Shown here: positions 50,048 through 58,939 of the stretch, piece after piece
Layout of the letters: each line of letters begins with the position of its first letter
How positions within the stretch are numbered: the stretch's first letter is position 1
Source: Paucihalobacter sp036825875
Lineage (GTDB): Bacteria > Bacteroidota > Bacteroidia > Flavobacteriales > Flavobacteriaceae
Direction: 5' to 3'
Length of the DNA: 64,000 bases
Assembly (NCBI RefSeq): GCF_036825875.1
Contig: NZ_DAISXK010000010.1
Span: 1-64,000, forward strand
Notes under the pieces: model-generated
The model's database searches: none
What the model was told of the DNA's origin: nothing
Seen by the model: only the letters and a program-made list of their open reading frames with translations
Made by a program: the position numbers and the translations under genes

Positions 50048-50590
50048 TTATTTTTTAAATGGAACAGCCAAACGCATAGTTCCCCAACCTAAATGCAGGT
50101 GAACGCCATCTGTCGCTTCTTCAAAAGCCATAGAAAAAGCTTCTAAAGATTCTTTCCCTTCTTTTAAAGGGACGGTGGTTCTAGCGACATCTTTAGATTC
50201 ATCATAACTATACGACCCCCAAACGTTTATATCTTTATTGATTATTACGGTCCATTCTTTATCACCAGGTATGGTATAAAGTATGTAAGTTCCAGCTTTA
50301 ACTGTTTTATTACCTAGTTTCATGTCTACATAAAAGGTAATTTCAGCTGCTTCATTAGCGCCTGTTCTCCAAACTTTTCCATTTGGAGCCAAATCGGCTA
50401 GTGATCTTCCGTTAAGTTGCGGACGGCTATAAGTTACTTTAACTAATTTGTTGGACTCTTTGTAGCTACTTGGAAAAGCTGTAGCGTCCATCGGACTTTT
50501 ATCTAATCCTTTAAATTCTTGAGCGATTGCTGTTTGAAAGCAAAACATCATAGTGGCAAAACCTACTATGGTAATTATTGATTTATTCAT
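50048..50590 (-). CDS. DUF2911 domain-containing exported protein
   Basis: A 180-residue protein with a signal peptide (MNKSIITIVGFATMMFCFQT, cleavage after AIAQ). Residues 30-178 match DUF2911, with VTYSRPQLNGRSLADLAPNG, VWRTGANEAAEITFYVDMKL, AGTYILYTIPGDKEWTVIIN and HLHLGWGTMRLAVPF. These are small secreted/periplasmic proteins common in Bacteroidota; their function is not established. Confidence 0.88.
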   Translation of the reverse strand: MNKSIITIVGFATMMFCFQTAIAQEFKGLDKSPMDATAFPSSYKESNKLVKVTYSRPQLNGRSLADLAPNGKVWRTGANEAAEITFYVDMKLGNKTVKAGTYILYTIPGDKEWTVIINKDINVWGSYSYDESKDVARTTVPLKEGKESLEAFSMAFEEATDGVHLHLGWGTMRLAVPFKK

Positions 50591-50706
50591 AAAATATAAT
50601 TTTTGTTAAAAATAAAACATTTGATTCTTAATCATATTTCAAAAAGTATAAACAAACGTTAATTTTTTAAATATACAGTAGATGTTTTTAGGTCATTCCA
50701 GAATAT

Positions 50707-51975
50707 TTACAACTTCAAAAACTTTAAGGTCTTTCGTCCAGTATTGCTGTGAACATTCATAAAATAACTACCAGCTGATAAGTTGTCAACTTTAAACTGA
50801 TAATTTTTTGTCTGCTTAAAAAATATAATTTCTCTAGTTAATTGTTCAATAAAGCGTCCTTGTATATCGTAAATTTCTATTACAACATTATCGGAAGATT
50901 CAAAGGCAATATTTAACTCCAGCACTTCCTTAATGGGGTTTTCAACTATAGAAATGTTCAGTACAGGTATCATTTCAACTTCAGTAGTATCTATAGATAA
51001 AGAGCCATCCGTGTATTCATAAATGGATGTGCCACAGCCATAAGCAAGGTTTGAATTAACAATAAAAATTCGATTCAAATTATTACCTACACCTGTATCT
51101 GTCCATGTTTGTCCACCATTGGTAGTTTCGTAAAAACCAGTAGTATGTCCGCCCATCCAGCCTATATCTTCAGTAATGAAACCAACTGCTTGTATATTTG
51201 TTTCTGGTGCGTCAAAACTCTGCCAGGTAGTGCCGCTATCATTACTTTTGATGAGTTTGCCTAAATGTGGCGCCACCGACGAAACGGCTCCAAAAATTAT
51301 GTTAGGATTAGCTTCTAATGCTTGTAATTTCCAAACATATTCGCCCTGAATATTTGAATTATAAATTTCAGTCCAAGTCGTACCGCCGTCTTCGGTTTTT
51401 AGCAAACATGCACCGTTGTTATTTTGTCCACCAGCGTACCCAACTAGTTCATCCATAAACAAAATTTCAACTAAGGCTGTGGCATAATCAGACATATCGG
51501 TATATACCCAGTTCACGCCAGCATCCGTAGATTTTATAACAAAAGCTGGTCCGAAAAAGGCACCACAGCCATAAATAGTAGTGTCGTTTACAGCATCTAA
51601 TCCGCAAATAGCTAGAGGATTCGGGGTAATGTTAGTTACGGTTTCCCAATTGTCACCGCCATCAGTTGTTTTTAAAAACAAACTGTTTAAAGTGCCTAGA
51701 AACCCAATGTTTTCATTTAAAAATTCGATATTTCTAAAATAGAAAGCACCACCTAGATCTGCTTCAGTAAGTTGCTCTTCCCAAGTTGCGCCGCCATCGA
51801 TAGTTTTATAAACTGCGGCGAAAAAACCATTAGCCGCCCAACCTGTATTATCATTCAAAAAAAATACATCATCAAACCTTTGACCGCTGGTATTATTGTC
51901 AATATTGGTATGTTGCCAAGTTTGGCCTTGAATGAATGCTGTTGATAGTAGAAAAACTAAAGCTAAAAATTTCAT
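50707..51975 (-). CDS. T9SS-targeted protein with Ycf48-like (BNR) repeats
   Basis: A 422-residue secreted protein. A signal peptide (MKFLALVFLLSTAFIQGQTW) is followed by several beta-propeller repeats with the motif 'KTxDGGxTW' (VYKTIDGGATWEE, FLKTTDGGDNWET, VIKSTDAGVNWVY, LLKTEDGGTTWTE, FYETTNGGQTWTD), typical of Ycf48/sialidase-like propellers. The C-terminus (about 340-422, ISIVENPIKEVLELNIAF) is a type A T9SS sorting domain. Function is unknown; it is likely attached to the cell surface. Confidence 0.87.
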   Translation of the reverse strand: MKFLALVFLLSTAFIQGQTWQHTNIDNNTSGQRFDDVFFLNDNTGWAANGFFAAVYKTIDGGATWEEQLTEADLGGAFYFRNIEFLNENIGFLGTLNSLFLKTTDGGDNWETVTNITPNPLAICGLDAVNDTTIYGCGAFFGPAFVIKSTDAGVNWVYTDMSDYATALVEILFMDELVGYAGGQNNNGACLLKTEDGGTTWTEIYNSNIQGEYVWKLQALEANPNIIFGAVSSVAPHLGKLIKSNDSGTTWQSFDAPETNIQAVGFITEDIGWMGGHTTGFYETTNGGQTWTDTGVGNNLNRIFIVNSNLAYGCGTSIYEYTDGSLSIDTTEVEMIPVLNISIVENPIKEVLELNIAFESSDNVVIEIYDIQGRFIEQLTREIIFFKQTKNYQFKVDNLSAGSYFMNVHSNTGRKTLKFLKL

Positions 51976-52073
51976 TTTGTAAAAATAAGTAAGTTAATTA
52001 ATTCATTTAAGTTATAAAAATTATTTTTATTTCATTTTAAGATTACAAAATGAAACTAATATATTCAATATAG

Positions 52074-52104
52074 TTTTATATATGAAAGTTAAAATTCACT
52101 TTTG
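52074..52104 (+). promoter_or_regulatory. Probable promoter of asnB
   Basis: TTTT (52074-52077), 19 bases, then CACTTTTG (52097-52104), one mismatch from the -7 consensus; the start codon is 25 bases downstream. Confidence 0.5.
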
Positions 52105-52128
52105 CATGAATAAAAATAATAAAAAGTT

Positions 52129-53793
52129 ATGTGTGGAATTGTTTGTGCTTTCGATTTAAAACAAAAATCTGAAGATTTAAGACCTCAATTGTTAGAAATG
52201 TCTAAAATTATTCGTCATCGCGGTCCGGATTGGAGCGGAATTTATAGTAACGATAAAGCTATTTTGGCTCATGAACGTTTGGCTATTGTTGATCCGGCTT
52301 CAGGAAAACAACCCTTATTAAGTGCGGATAAAAAACTTATTTTGGCAGCCAATGGCGAAATATACAATCACCGTTCCTTGCGCAAACAGTTTGATGGAAA
52401 ATATGAATTTCAAACGGAAAGCGACTGCGAAGTTATTTTGGCCTTATACCAAGAAAAGGGTGTTGATTTTATTGATGAAATGAATGGTATTTTTGGATTT
52501 GCCATTTATGATGTTGAAAAAGATGAATACTTCATTGCGCGCGATCACATGGGAATTATACCTCTTTACATTGGCTGGGATAAAAACGGAACCTTTTATG
52601 CGGCTTCCGAATTAAAAGCCTTGGAAGGGTATTGCACTAAAATCGAATTATTTCCGCCAGGACATTATATGAGCAGTAAAGATGGAAAGTTCGTTAAATG
52701 GTATAACCGTGAATGGAATGAATACGATGCTGTAAAGGACAACGAAACCAGTATTGCTAAAATTAAAGAAGCGCTTGAAGCGGCAGTGCACCGACAATTA
52801 ATGAGTGACGTGCCATACGGCGTGTTACTTTCTGGTGGATTAGATTCTTCTGTTACTTCAGCCATAGCCAAAAAATATGCCGAGAAACGCATCGAATCCG
52901 ATGATACCCAAGCAGCTTGGTGGCCACAATTACACAGTTTTTCTGTTGGATTAGAAGGTTCCCCAGATTTAGCAGCTGCCAGAAAAGTGGCTGATCACAT
53001 TGATACCATTCATCATGAAATTAAATTCACTATTCAAGAAGGTTTAGATGCCATTAAAGATGTGATTTACAATTTAGAAACCTATGATATTACAACTGTT
53101 AGAGCCTCAACACCCATGTATTTAATGGCAAGAGTGATAAAATCTATGGGCATAAAAATGGTATTATCGGGTGAAGGTGCCGATGAGCTTTTTGGTGGTT
53201 ATTTGTATTTTCACAAAGCTCCTAATGCCAGAGAATTTCACGAAGAAACGGTTCGGAAATTGAGCAAGCTACACATGTACGATTGCTTGCGAGCTAATAA
53301 AAGTTTGGCAGCTTGGGGTATTGAAGGCCGTGTACCATTCTTGGATAAAGAATTTATGGATGTCGCCATGCGAATCAACCCTCAAGATAAAATGATAAAC
53401 GGTGAACGTATGGAAAAATGGGTGGTGCGTAAAGCCTTCGAAGATATGCTACCTGCTAGTGTGGCCTGGAGACAAAAAGAGCAATTTAGCGATGGCGTTG
53501 GTTATAGTTGGATTGACACCTTGAAAGAAGTAGTTGCCAAAGAGGTCACTGATGAACAGTTGGCCAATGCCAAATACATGTTTCCATTGCAAACGCCTAC
53601 TTCTAAAGAAGAGTTTTATTACCGTTCTATTTTTGCAGATCACTTCCCGAGTGATGCTGCAGCCTTGTGTGTACCACAAGAACCAAGTGTAGCTTGTAGT
53701 ACTAAAATTGCTTTAGAATGGGACGAGGCCTTTAAAAACATGAATGACCCTAGTGGTAGGGCAGTCGCTAAAGTGCATACAGATGCTTATTAA
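52129..53793 (+). CDS. asnB: Asparagine synthase B (glutamine-hydrolysing)
   Basis: Makes asparagine from aspartate, glutamine and ATP. The 554-residue protein begins MCGIVCAFDL with the catalytic Cys2 of the class II amidotransferase domain. The synthetase domain has the PPi loop LLSGGLDSSV (about 234-243) and SGEGADELFGGYLYFHKAPN. The C-terminus is full-length with RKAFEDMLPASVAWRQKEQF. It uses glutamine, the product of the two glutamine synthetases in this window. A terminator follows at once. Confidence 0.95.
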   Translation: MCGIVCAFDLKQKSEDLRPQLLEMSKIIRHRGPDWSGIYSNDKAILAHERLAIVDPASGKQPLLSADKKLILAANGEIYNHRSLRKQFDGKYEFQTESDCEVILALYQEKGVDFIDEMNGIFGFAIYDVEKDEYFIARDHMGIIPLYIGWDKNGTFYAASELKALEGYCTKIELFPPGHYMSSKDGKFVKWYNREWNEYDAVKDNETSIAKIKEALEAAVHRQLMSDVPYGVLLSGGLDSSVTSAIAKKYAEKRIESDDTQAAWWPQLHSFSVGLEGSPDLAAARKVADHIDTIHHEIKFTIQEGLDAIKDVIYNLETYDITTVRASTPMYLMARVIKSMGIKMVLSGEGADELFGGYLYFHKAPNAREFHEETVRKLSKLHMYDCLRANKSLAAWGIEGRVPFLDKEFMDVAMRINPQDKMINGERMEKWVVRKAFEDMLPASVAWRQKEQFSDGVGYSWIDTLKEVVAKEVTDEQLANAKYMFPLQTPTSKEEFYYRSIFADHFPSDAAALCVPQEPSVACSTKIALEWDEAFKNMNDPSGRAVAKVHTDAY

Positions 53794-53797
53794 TTTT

Positions 53798-53826
53798 AAA
53801 CGAGAATTTGAATTCTCGTTTTTTTC
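53798..53826 (+). terminator. Terminator after asnB
   Basis: AAACGAGAATT pairs perfectly with AATTCTCGTTT, minimal loop, followed by five or more T. Confidence 0.88.
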
Positions 53827-53972
53827 TTACAATATTTTATCGCTGAAAATTAAGGTTGATAATGGAGATATTTTATTCAAATATTACAACATTCAAATAC
53901 AAAAAATTTATACAATTCATCGCATCAGCTTAAAATGAATGTGCTGTTAAATATTATTTTAAAATCTATCAA

Positions 53973-55070
53973 TTAAAATGTATAGCCAATTCTTAAATCA
54001 AAAAAATCTGCCACATGCCTATGTGCCTTTAGGCTAAAACCAGCAAAAATATGTTTGGTGAAATTATAAAATAAGCTATAGCGCTGGTATACATCATCAT
54101 TAATTCGAAAATCGTTAAAATAATAGATTCCAAGCTCTTGACTAAAGGTAACTTTTCCCAACCAAAATTCATGTCCGACCAATGCTGCTGCCTGAGCAAA
54201 ACTAACATCCATACCTTCTAAATTTAGTTGTTCCCTTCTAGAATAATCAAGAATTAATTCAGTGCCCGCAGTCACGGCGCTTCGGCCTCCCATCCAACGG
54301 CTATATTTGCCCATAAAGCCAAAAACATAAAATTTATCTTTATCACCTACATTGGCATTACTCCAACCGGAAAAGTGAGCAAAACTAAAACGTTCTTTGT
54401 TTTCTGGGGGTTTTCTGTTGCCAATTTTATCTAAATCAGGATAATCAACAGGGTTTAAACTCTTATTAACACCAAAACTCAAAGATGGAAAATTCAGTCC
54501 TTTGTTCGGAGCCCTTATACCACCATTTGAGGTGTGATTATACTTAGCGGCAAACCTCAAGTTCCAAGAATCTGTTAAGCGATAATTTAAACCAAAGCCA
54601 ACCATAATTGCAAAACTTAAATTGGTACTGTAAGTCTCATTTAGAGGATTAGTGACTGTGTTGTAGGGTTCCGTTAAATAAGCGCCACCTAGACCCATTC
54701 TAAAAAAAAGATTAGTTTTCTTCTGGGTTCTAAAGTAGGGTTCAACATAGCTCATAATCAAAATACCATTGCCCAGTACATCTTTTTTGTCCAAGTTCCA
54801 TAGAGCGAGATCTATACCTATCCTTGGAAAACAATTGCAGAATTCCCAAGCGTTCTGCGTGAGTAATAAACGGCTCCAATCTAAACTTATGGCGGACGGG
54901 TAGGCATTGCCAATTTCTCTTAAAGATGATGTGTGCTTTAAAATAAATCCATAATCGACATTTACACCTATAATAGTTGGATTTTTTACAAATTTTGTTG
55001 AATCAGACTGACTTAAAGTAAAATTTATAAAAATTACAGAGATTATAAAAAATTGCAAAATTTTTTCCAT
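53973..55070 (-). CDS. Acyloxyacyl hydrolase / PagL-like lipid A deacylase
   Basis: A 365-residue outer-membrane beta-barrel protein with a signal peptide (ending about residue 20, FTLSQ). KYNHTSNGGIRAPNKGLNFP contains His179 and Ser181 with Asn182, fitting the His-x-Ser-Asn catalytic cluster of PagL, which removes the 3-acyl chain of lipid A. The protein is longer than the ~185-residue PagL of Salmonella: additional strands follow (residues 230-365). The assignment rests on the motif and strand pattern. Confidence 0.8.
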   Translation of the reverse strand: MEKILQFFIISVIFINFTLSQSDSTKFVKNPTIIGVNVDYGFILKHTSSLREIGNAYPSAISLDWSRLLLTQNAWEFCNCFPRIGIDLALWNLDKKDVLGNGILIMSYVEPYFRTQKKTNLFFRMGLGGAYLTEPYNTVTNPLNETYSTNLSFAIMVGFGLNYRLTDSWNLRFAAKYNHTSNGGIRAPNKGLNFPSLSFGVNKSLNPVDYPDLDKIGNRKPPENKERFSFAHFSGWSNANVGDKDKFYVFGFMGKYSRWMGGRSAVTAGTELILDYSRREQLNLEGMDVSFAQAAALVGHEFWLGKVTFSQELGIYYFNDFRINDDVYQRYSLFYNFTKHIFAGFSLKAHRHVADFFDLRIGYTF

Positions 55071-55149
55071 TTCAGACTTTTAAATTTTAAATCTAAGAGT
55101 GGCATCAATAATTGATTTTAATACTTGAAACGCAGAGATTTTCGAGGTT

Positions 55150-56475
55150 CTATTTTTCGCTTGAAATTAAAATTAAATCTTCTTGAGGCGCAACTAAATA
55201 TTCTGCGCCATTTTCAGTAACAACAGCCATTTCCTCTACAGAAATAGTTTTGATATTGCCATCTGCTAATTTCCATGCATGGAAACCGTCAAAGGCGAAA
55301 GTCATTCCTGCTTTCAGTATTTTCTCACTTGCGGGTCTTACATGCGACTCTTGAGAGCCTCCAAGATTTGGGCCAACATCATGGGCTACGTATCCAACGG
55401 GATGTCCAGTGCTCCACATCACATATTCAGAACCAGCTTTTGTCATTAAAACGCGTTGTGCTTTATCAACATCAACACCACGAACCCCAGGTATCATAGC
55501 GGCTAGAGCGGCTCTATTGCCTGCTTTTGAGCTGTTCCAGTAATGCATAATATCATCAGGTGCTTCGGTTTCTCCTTTTTTAAGCACATAAGCAAATCGT
55601 TGAATATCACTTACCCAACGGTTGTGAATTTTTATACCAAAATCAATTTGAATCACATCTCCAGGTAAAATGACTTTATCAGTGGCATGAGAATGTCCAC
55701 GATCTGGGCCGGAATTAACATTCGGATTCTGGTCTGGTGACCAACCATCAGAGACACCGTAAGTCTTCATTTTTTCTTTAAGAAACCTAGCAATGTCGGC
55801 ATCGGTAGTTTTGCCTGGAACTACTTGCTGATAGGCTTCAATTTGCCAATCTACGGTGAGCTGAGCAGCTTTTCGTAAAATGGCAACTTCTTCAGGAAGT
55901 TTTATCGATAACCATTCATATACGACATCAGTAGAAGCAACCAATCGCTCTGAAAGTTCACCCAATTGAGTTTCTAAATCTTTAAATTGGGTGTAGGATA
56001 AGCCATCTGCCATGGCATTACTAGTCGAGGTATTTACAGCTATGGTTTTAAAATCATGTTCCTTTATAAAATCAACAGCCATACCAATTGCCGAAGTTCT
56101 TCGCTCCACAGAAACCACTGTGTCGTGGATATCTAATTCATCCAACGCAGTACTTTCACCCGATGGGGAAAAGACCATTGAATGAAAACCTTCTAAATCA
56201 TTATAGAAAAGAAAAGCTGCTGTGCCACCAGCATTTTCTCCGCCAATATGATCGGCTAATGGGTCATTGTTGTTTTCACTGCAAATTATCAACCAGCAAT
56301 CAACATTTGCAGTCTTTAGCGCCTGAGGTAAAAGTGTTTTTATGCGCTGTTTTCTTATGTCTGGCCATGGATTTTCACCCCATATTTCTGAAGGCTTAAT
56401 AGTGGACTCTTGTACGGTATTGCAATTGAAAAATATAAATAGACAGGAAATAATTAGAATTTGAAGGCTTTTCAT
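55150..56475 (-). CDS. M24 family metallopeptidase (Xaa-Pro aminopeptidase-like), lipoprotein
   Basis: A 441-residue exported pita-bread peptidase. A lipoprotein signal (IFFNCNTV, Cys18) is followed by a creatinase-type N-terminal domain and the catalytic domain from about residue 195. Metal ligands are Asp278 (IQIDFG), Asp290 (WVSDIQR), His358 (STGHPVG) and Glu414 (SVEEMAVVTENG). The position of the fourth ligand, normally Glu in an 'EPG' motif, is Asp396 in FAFDGFHAW. Activity may therefore differ from standard aminopeptidase P. Confidence 0.88.
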   Translation of the reverse strand: MKSLQILIISCLFIFFNCNTVQESTIKPSEIWGENPWPDIRKQRIKTLLPQALKTANVDCWLIICSENNNDPLADHIGGENAGGTAAFLFYNDLEGFHSMVFSPSGESTALDELDIHDTVVSVERRTSAIGMAVDFIKEHDFKTIAVNTSTSNAMADGLSYTQFKDLETQLGELSERLVASTDVVYEWLSIKLPEEVAILRKAAQLTVDWQIEAYQQVVPGKTTDADIARFLKEKMKTYGVSDGWSPDQNPNVNSGPDRGHSHATDKVILPGDVIQIDFGIKIHNRWVSDIQRFAYVLKKGETEAPDDIMHYWNSSKAGNRAALAAMIPGVRGVDVDKAQRVLMTKAGSEYVMWSTGHPVGYVAHDVGPNLGGSQESHVRPASEKILKAGMTFAFDGFHAWKLADGNIKTISVEEMAVVTENGAEYLVAPQEDLILISSEK

Positions 56476-56647
56476 TGTAGAGGATTATGATTTCTTAATA
56501 AAGATATAATTAAGATTTTAATATTGAAAGAAAATCGTTTTAGAATACTTAAAAACCATGATTTCAAGTGGCACATTTGGGAAGTTAAATTTCAATAATT
56601 TACTTCTAAGCCACTTTTGTTTAAATTTAATTTCTAAACATTTTAAA

Positions 56648-56698
56648 AAAGTGTCAGAATCGAATTTAAGACCTTTTTTAAGCGATTTAAGACACTTT
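56648..56698. repeat. Inverted and direct repeats upstream of gyrB
   Basis: AAAGTGTC (56648-56655) pairs with GACACTTT (56691-56698). Within the span, the nine-base ATTTAAGAC occurs at 56664-56672 and 56685-56693, exactly 21 bases apart. Position and spacing suggest a regulatory site. The rest of the gene-free stretch 56476-56849 holds the promoter and hairpin listed next. Confidence 0.45.
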
Positions 56699-56747
56699 CT
56701 AGTTTTAAACAAATGTTGATAATCTATACATACAACAGTTAAAAATG

Positions 56748-56778
56748 TTTAAAATCACTTAGTTTATTCTTATCTTTG
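56748..56778 (+). promoter_or_regulatory. Promoter of gyrB
   Basis: TTTA (56748-56751), 19 bases, then TATCTTTG (56771-56778), a perfect -7. Transcription would start at about 56784, just before the hairpin at 56791. Confidence 0.7.
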
Positions 56779-56790
56779 TAAGTATCGAAT

Positions 56791-56815
56791 AAATGATGCC
56801 CCTGCATCATTTTTT
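56791..56815 (+). terminator. Terminator-like hairpin in the gyrB leader
   Basis: AAATGATGC (56791-56799) pairs perfectly with GCATCATTT around the four-base loop CCCT, followed by a T-run and ATG (out of frame). It sits between the predicted promoter and the gyrB start codon, so it might attenuate gyrB or terminate an upstream transcript. Confidence 0.6.
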
Positions 56816-56849
56816 TATGACCTAAATCAAAACAATTAAAATAAAATTT

Positions 56850-58797
56850 ATGAGCGAAGAAGCTAAAAAGGACAATTATTCCGCAGATAGTATTCAGGCA
56901 TTAGAAGGAATGGAACACGTGCGTATGCGTCCATCTATGTATATTGGCGACGTTGGCACGAGAGGTTTGCATCATTTGTTGTATGAAGTGGTGGATAACT
57001 CCATCGATGAAGCTATGGCCGGCCATTGCGACACTATCGACGTAATTATAAATGAAGACAATTCTATTACTACTGAGGATAATGGTAGAGGTATTCCAGT
57101 AGATTTACATAAAAAAGAAGGCGTTTCGGCACTCGAGGTCGTTATGACCAAAATTGGTGCTGGTGGTAAATTTGATAAAGATTCTTACAAAGTATCTGGT
57201 GGTCTGCATGGTGTTGGTGTGAGTTGTGTTAATGCTTTATCCGAACATCTTACTGCAACAGTTTACAGAGATGGTAAGATCTATCGTCAAGAATACCAAC
57301 GAGGTAAGGCACTATATCCCGTAAAGCCCATTGGGGAAACGGATAAAAGAGGAACCGTAATTACTTACAAGCCAGATCCTACAATTTTCACCCAAACTGT
57401 AGAATACAGCTATGACACGTTGGCTAGTAGACTTCGGGAGTTGTCTTTTTTAAACAAAGGAATTACCATAACGCTTACCGATAAAAGAACTCCCAACGAT
57501 AAAGGTGTGTTTGAAACAGAAACTTTTCATTCAGATGAAGGGCTTAAAGAATTTATCAAGTTTCTAGACGGCAATAGAGAGCCTTTAATGAAAGATGTAA
57601 TCGCTTTTGAAGGTGAAAAAAATGGTGTACCAGTTGAAGTGGCTATGATTTATAACACATCATACGCCGAGAATCTACATTCATATGTCAACAATATCAA
57701 TACCCATGAAGGCGGGACGCATTTAGCTGGTTTTAGACGAGGTCTAACTATGACGCTTAAAAAATATGCAGATTCTTCAGGTTTAACAGATAAGTTGAAA
57801 TTTGAGATTGCTGGTGACGATTTCCGTGAAGGTCTAACTGCGATTATCTCTGTAAAAGTTGCAGAACCTCAATTTGAAGGACAAACAAAAACCAAGCTTG
57901 GAAATCGCGAAGTTTCTGCCTCTGTAAGTCAGGCTGTTTCAGAAATGCTAACCGATTACTTAGAGGAGCATCCCGATGATGCTAAAATCATTGTTCAAAA
58001 AGTAATCTTGGCAGCGCAAGCACGTCATGCAGCACAAAAAGCGCGTGAAATGGTGCAGCGTAAAACTGTAATGAGTATTGGCGGTTTACCAGGTAAATTA
58101 AGTGATTGTTCCGAACAGGATCCATCAAAATGCGAAGTATTTCTTGTTGAGGGTGATTCTGCAGGTGGAACTGCAAAACAAGGTCGTGATAGAGCATTTC
58201 AAGCCATTTTACCATTGCGTGGTAAAATTTTGAACGTGGAAAAAGCCATGTCGCATAAAGTTTTTGAAAATGAGGAAATAAGAAATATTTATACTGCCTT
58301 AGGTGTAACTATTGGTACTGAAGAAGATAGTAAAGCTTTAAATATTTCAAAACTGCGTTATCATAAAATTGTGATTATGTGTGATGCCGATATCGATGGT
58401 AGTCACATTGCAACTTTAATATTAACTTTCTTTTTTAGATATATGCGCGAATTGGTTGAGCAAGGTCACGTTTACATTGCAACACCACCGTTATATTTAG
58501 TGAAAAAGGGAACTAAAAAAGAATACGCTTGGAGTGACAAAGAACGCGAAGTTATAGCCGAGTCATTTGGTGGTAATGTTGGTATTCAGCGTTACAAAGG
58601 TCTGGGTGAAATGAACGCAGAGCAGCTTTGGGATACTACTATGAATCCAGAATTTAGAACTTTGCGTTTGGTTCAAATTGACAATGGAACCGAAGCGGAT
58701 CGTATTTNNNNNNNNNNCAATGCTTATGGGTGATGAAGTACCGCCAAGACGAGAGTTTATTGAGAAAAATGCCATATATGCTAATATTGATGCTTAA
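56850..58797 (+). CDS. gyrB: DNA gyrase subunit B (interrupted by a 10-N run)
   Basis: The ATPase subunit of gyrase, which introduces negative supercoils. The GHKL ATP site shows YEVVDNSIDEAMAGHCDTID and TTEDNGRGIPVDLHKKEGVS, and the transducer/Toprim part has EVFLVEGDSAGGTAKQGRDR and IVIMCDADIDGSH. Near the end the 10 N at 58708-58717 shift the frame; the downstream MLMGDEVPPRREFIEKNAIY is the genuine C-terminus, so the gene runs to TAA at 58797. With 3 bases in place of the N the protein has 646 residues, a normal length. Confidence 0.95.
58708..58717. other. Scaffold gap (10 N) inside gyrB
   Basis: A placeholder between ADRI(F) and (S/T)MLMGDEV. The family sequence ADRIF-S-MLMGDE leaves room for about 3 bases, so the N run most likely marks a contig join, not missing sequence of that length. 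Confidence 0.93.
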
Positions 58798-58818
58798 TTG
58801 TATCCTAACCTGAAAACA

Positions 58819-58846
58819 AAAAACACTCCATTGCGAGTGTTTTTTT
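58819..58846 (+). terminator. Terminator after gyrB
   Basis: AAAACACTC pairs with GAGTGTTTT around a six-base loop, followed by further T. Confidence 0.87.
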
Positions 58847-58893
58847 GTGACTAACAACAAGATAAAATGCAATAAAAACCGATGAAATACGTT

Positions 58894-58924
58894 TTTGAAG
58901 AAAAATTTGTTTAAATTAGCTTTA
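58894..58924 (+). promoter_or_regulatory. Promoter of the DUF6588 gene
   Basis: TTTG (58894-58897), 19 bases, TAGCTTTA (58917-58924), one base from consensus; the ATG is 16 bases downstream. Confidence 0.65.
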
Positions 58925-58939
58925 TAAAATGTCAAAATC

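Noticed and set aside
56518..56712. 64-codon minus-strand frame upstream of gyrB
   Set aside because: Starts with TTG, lacks a promoter and overlaps the repeat region; basic, low-complexity translation without recognisable features.
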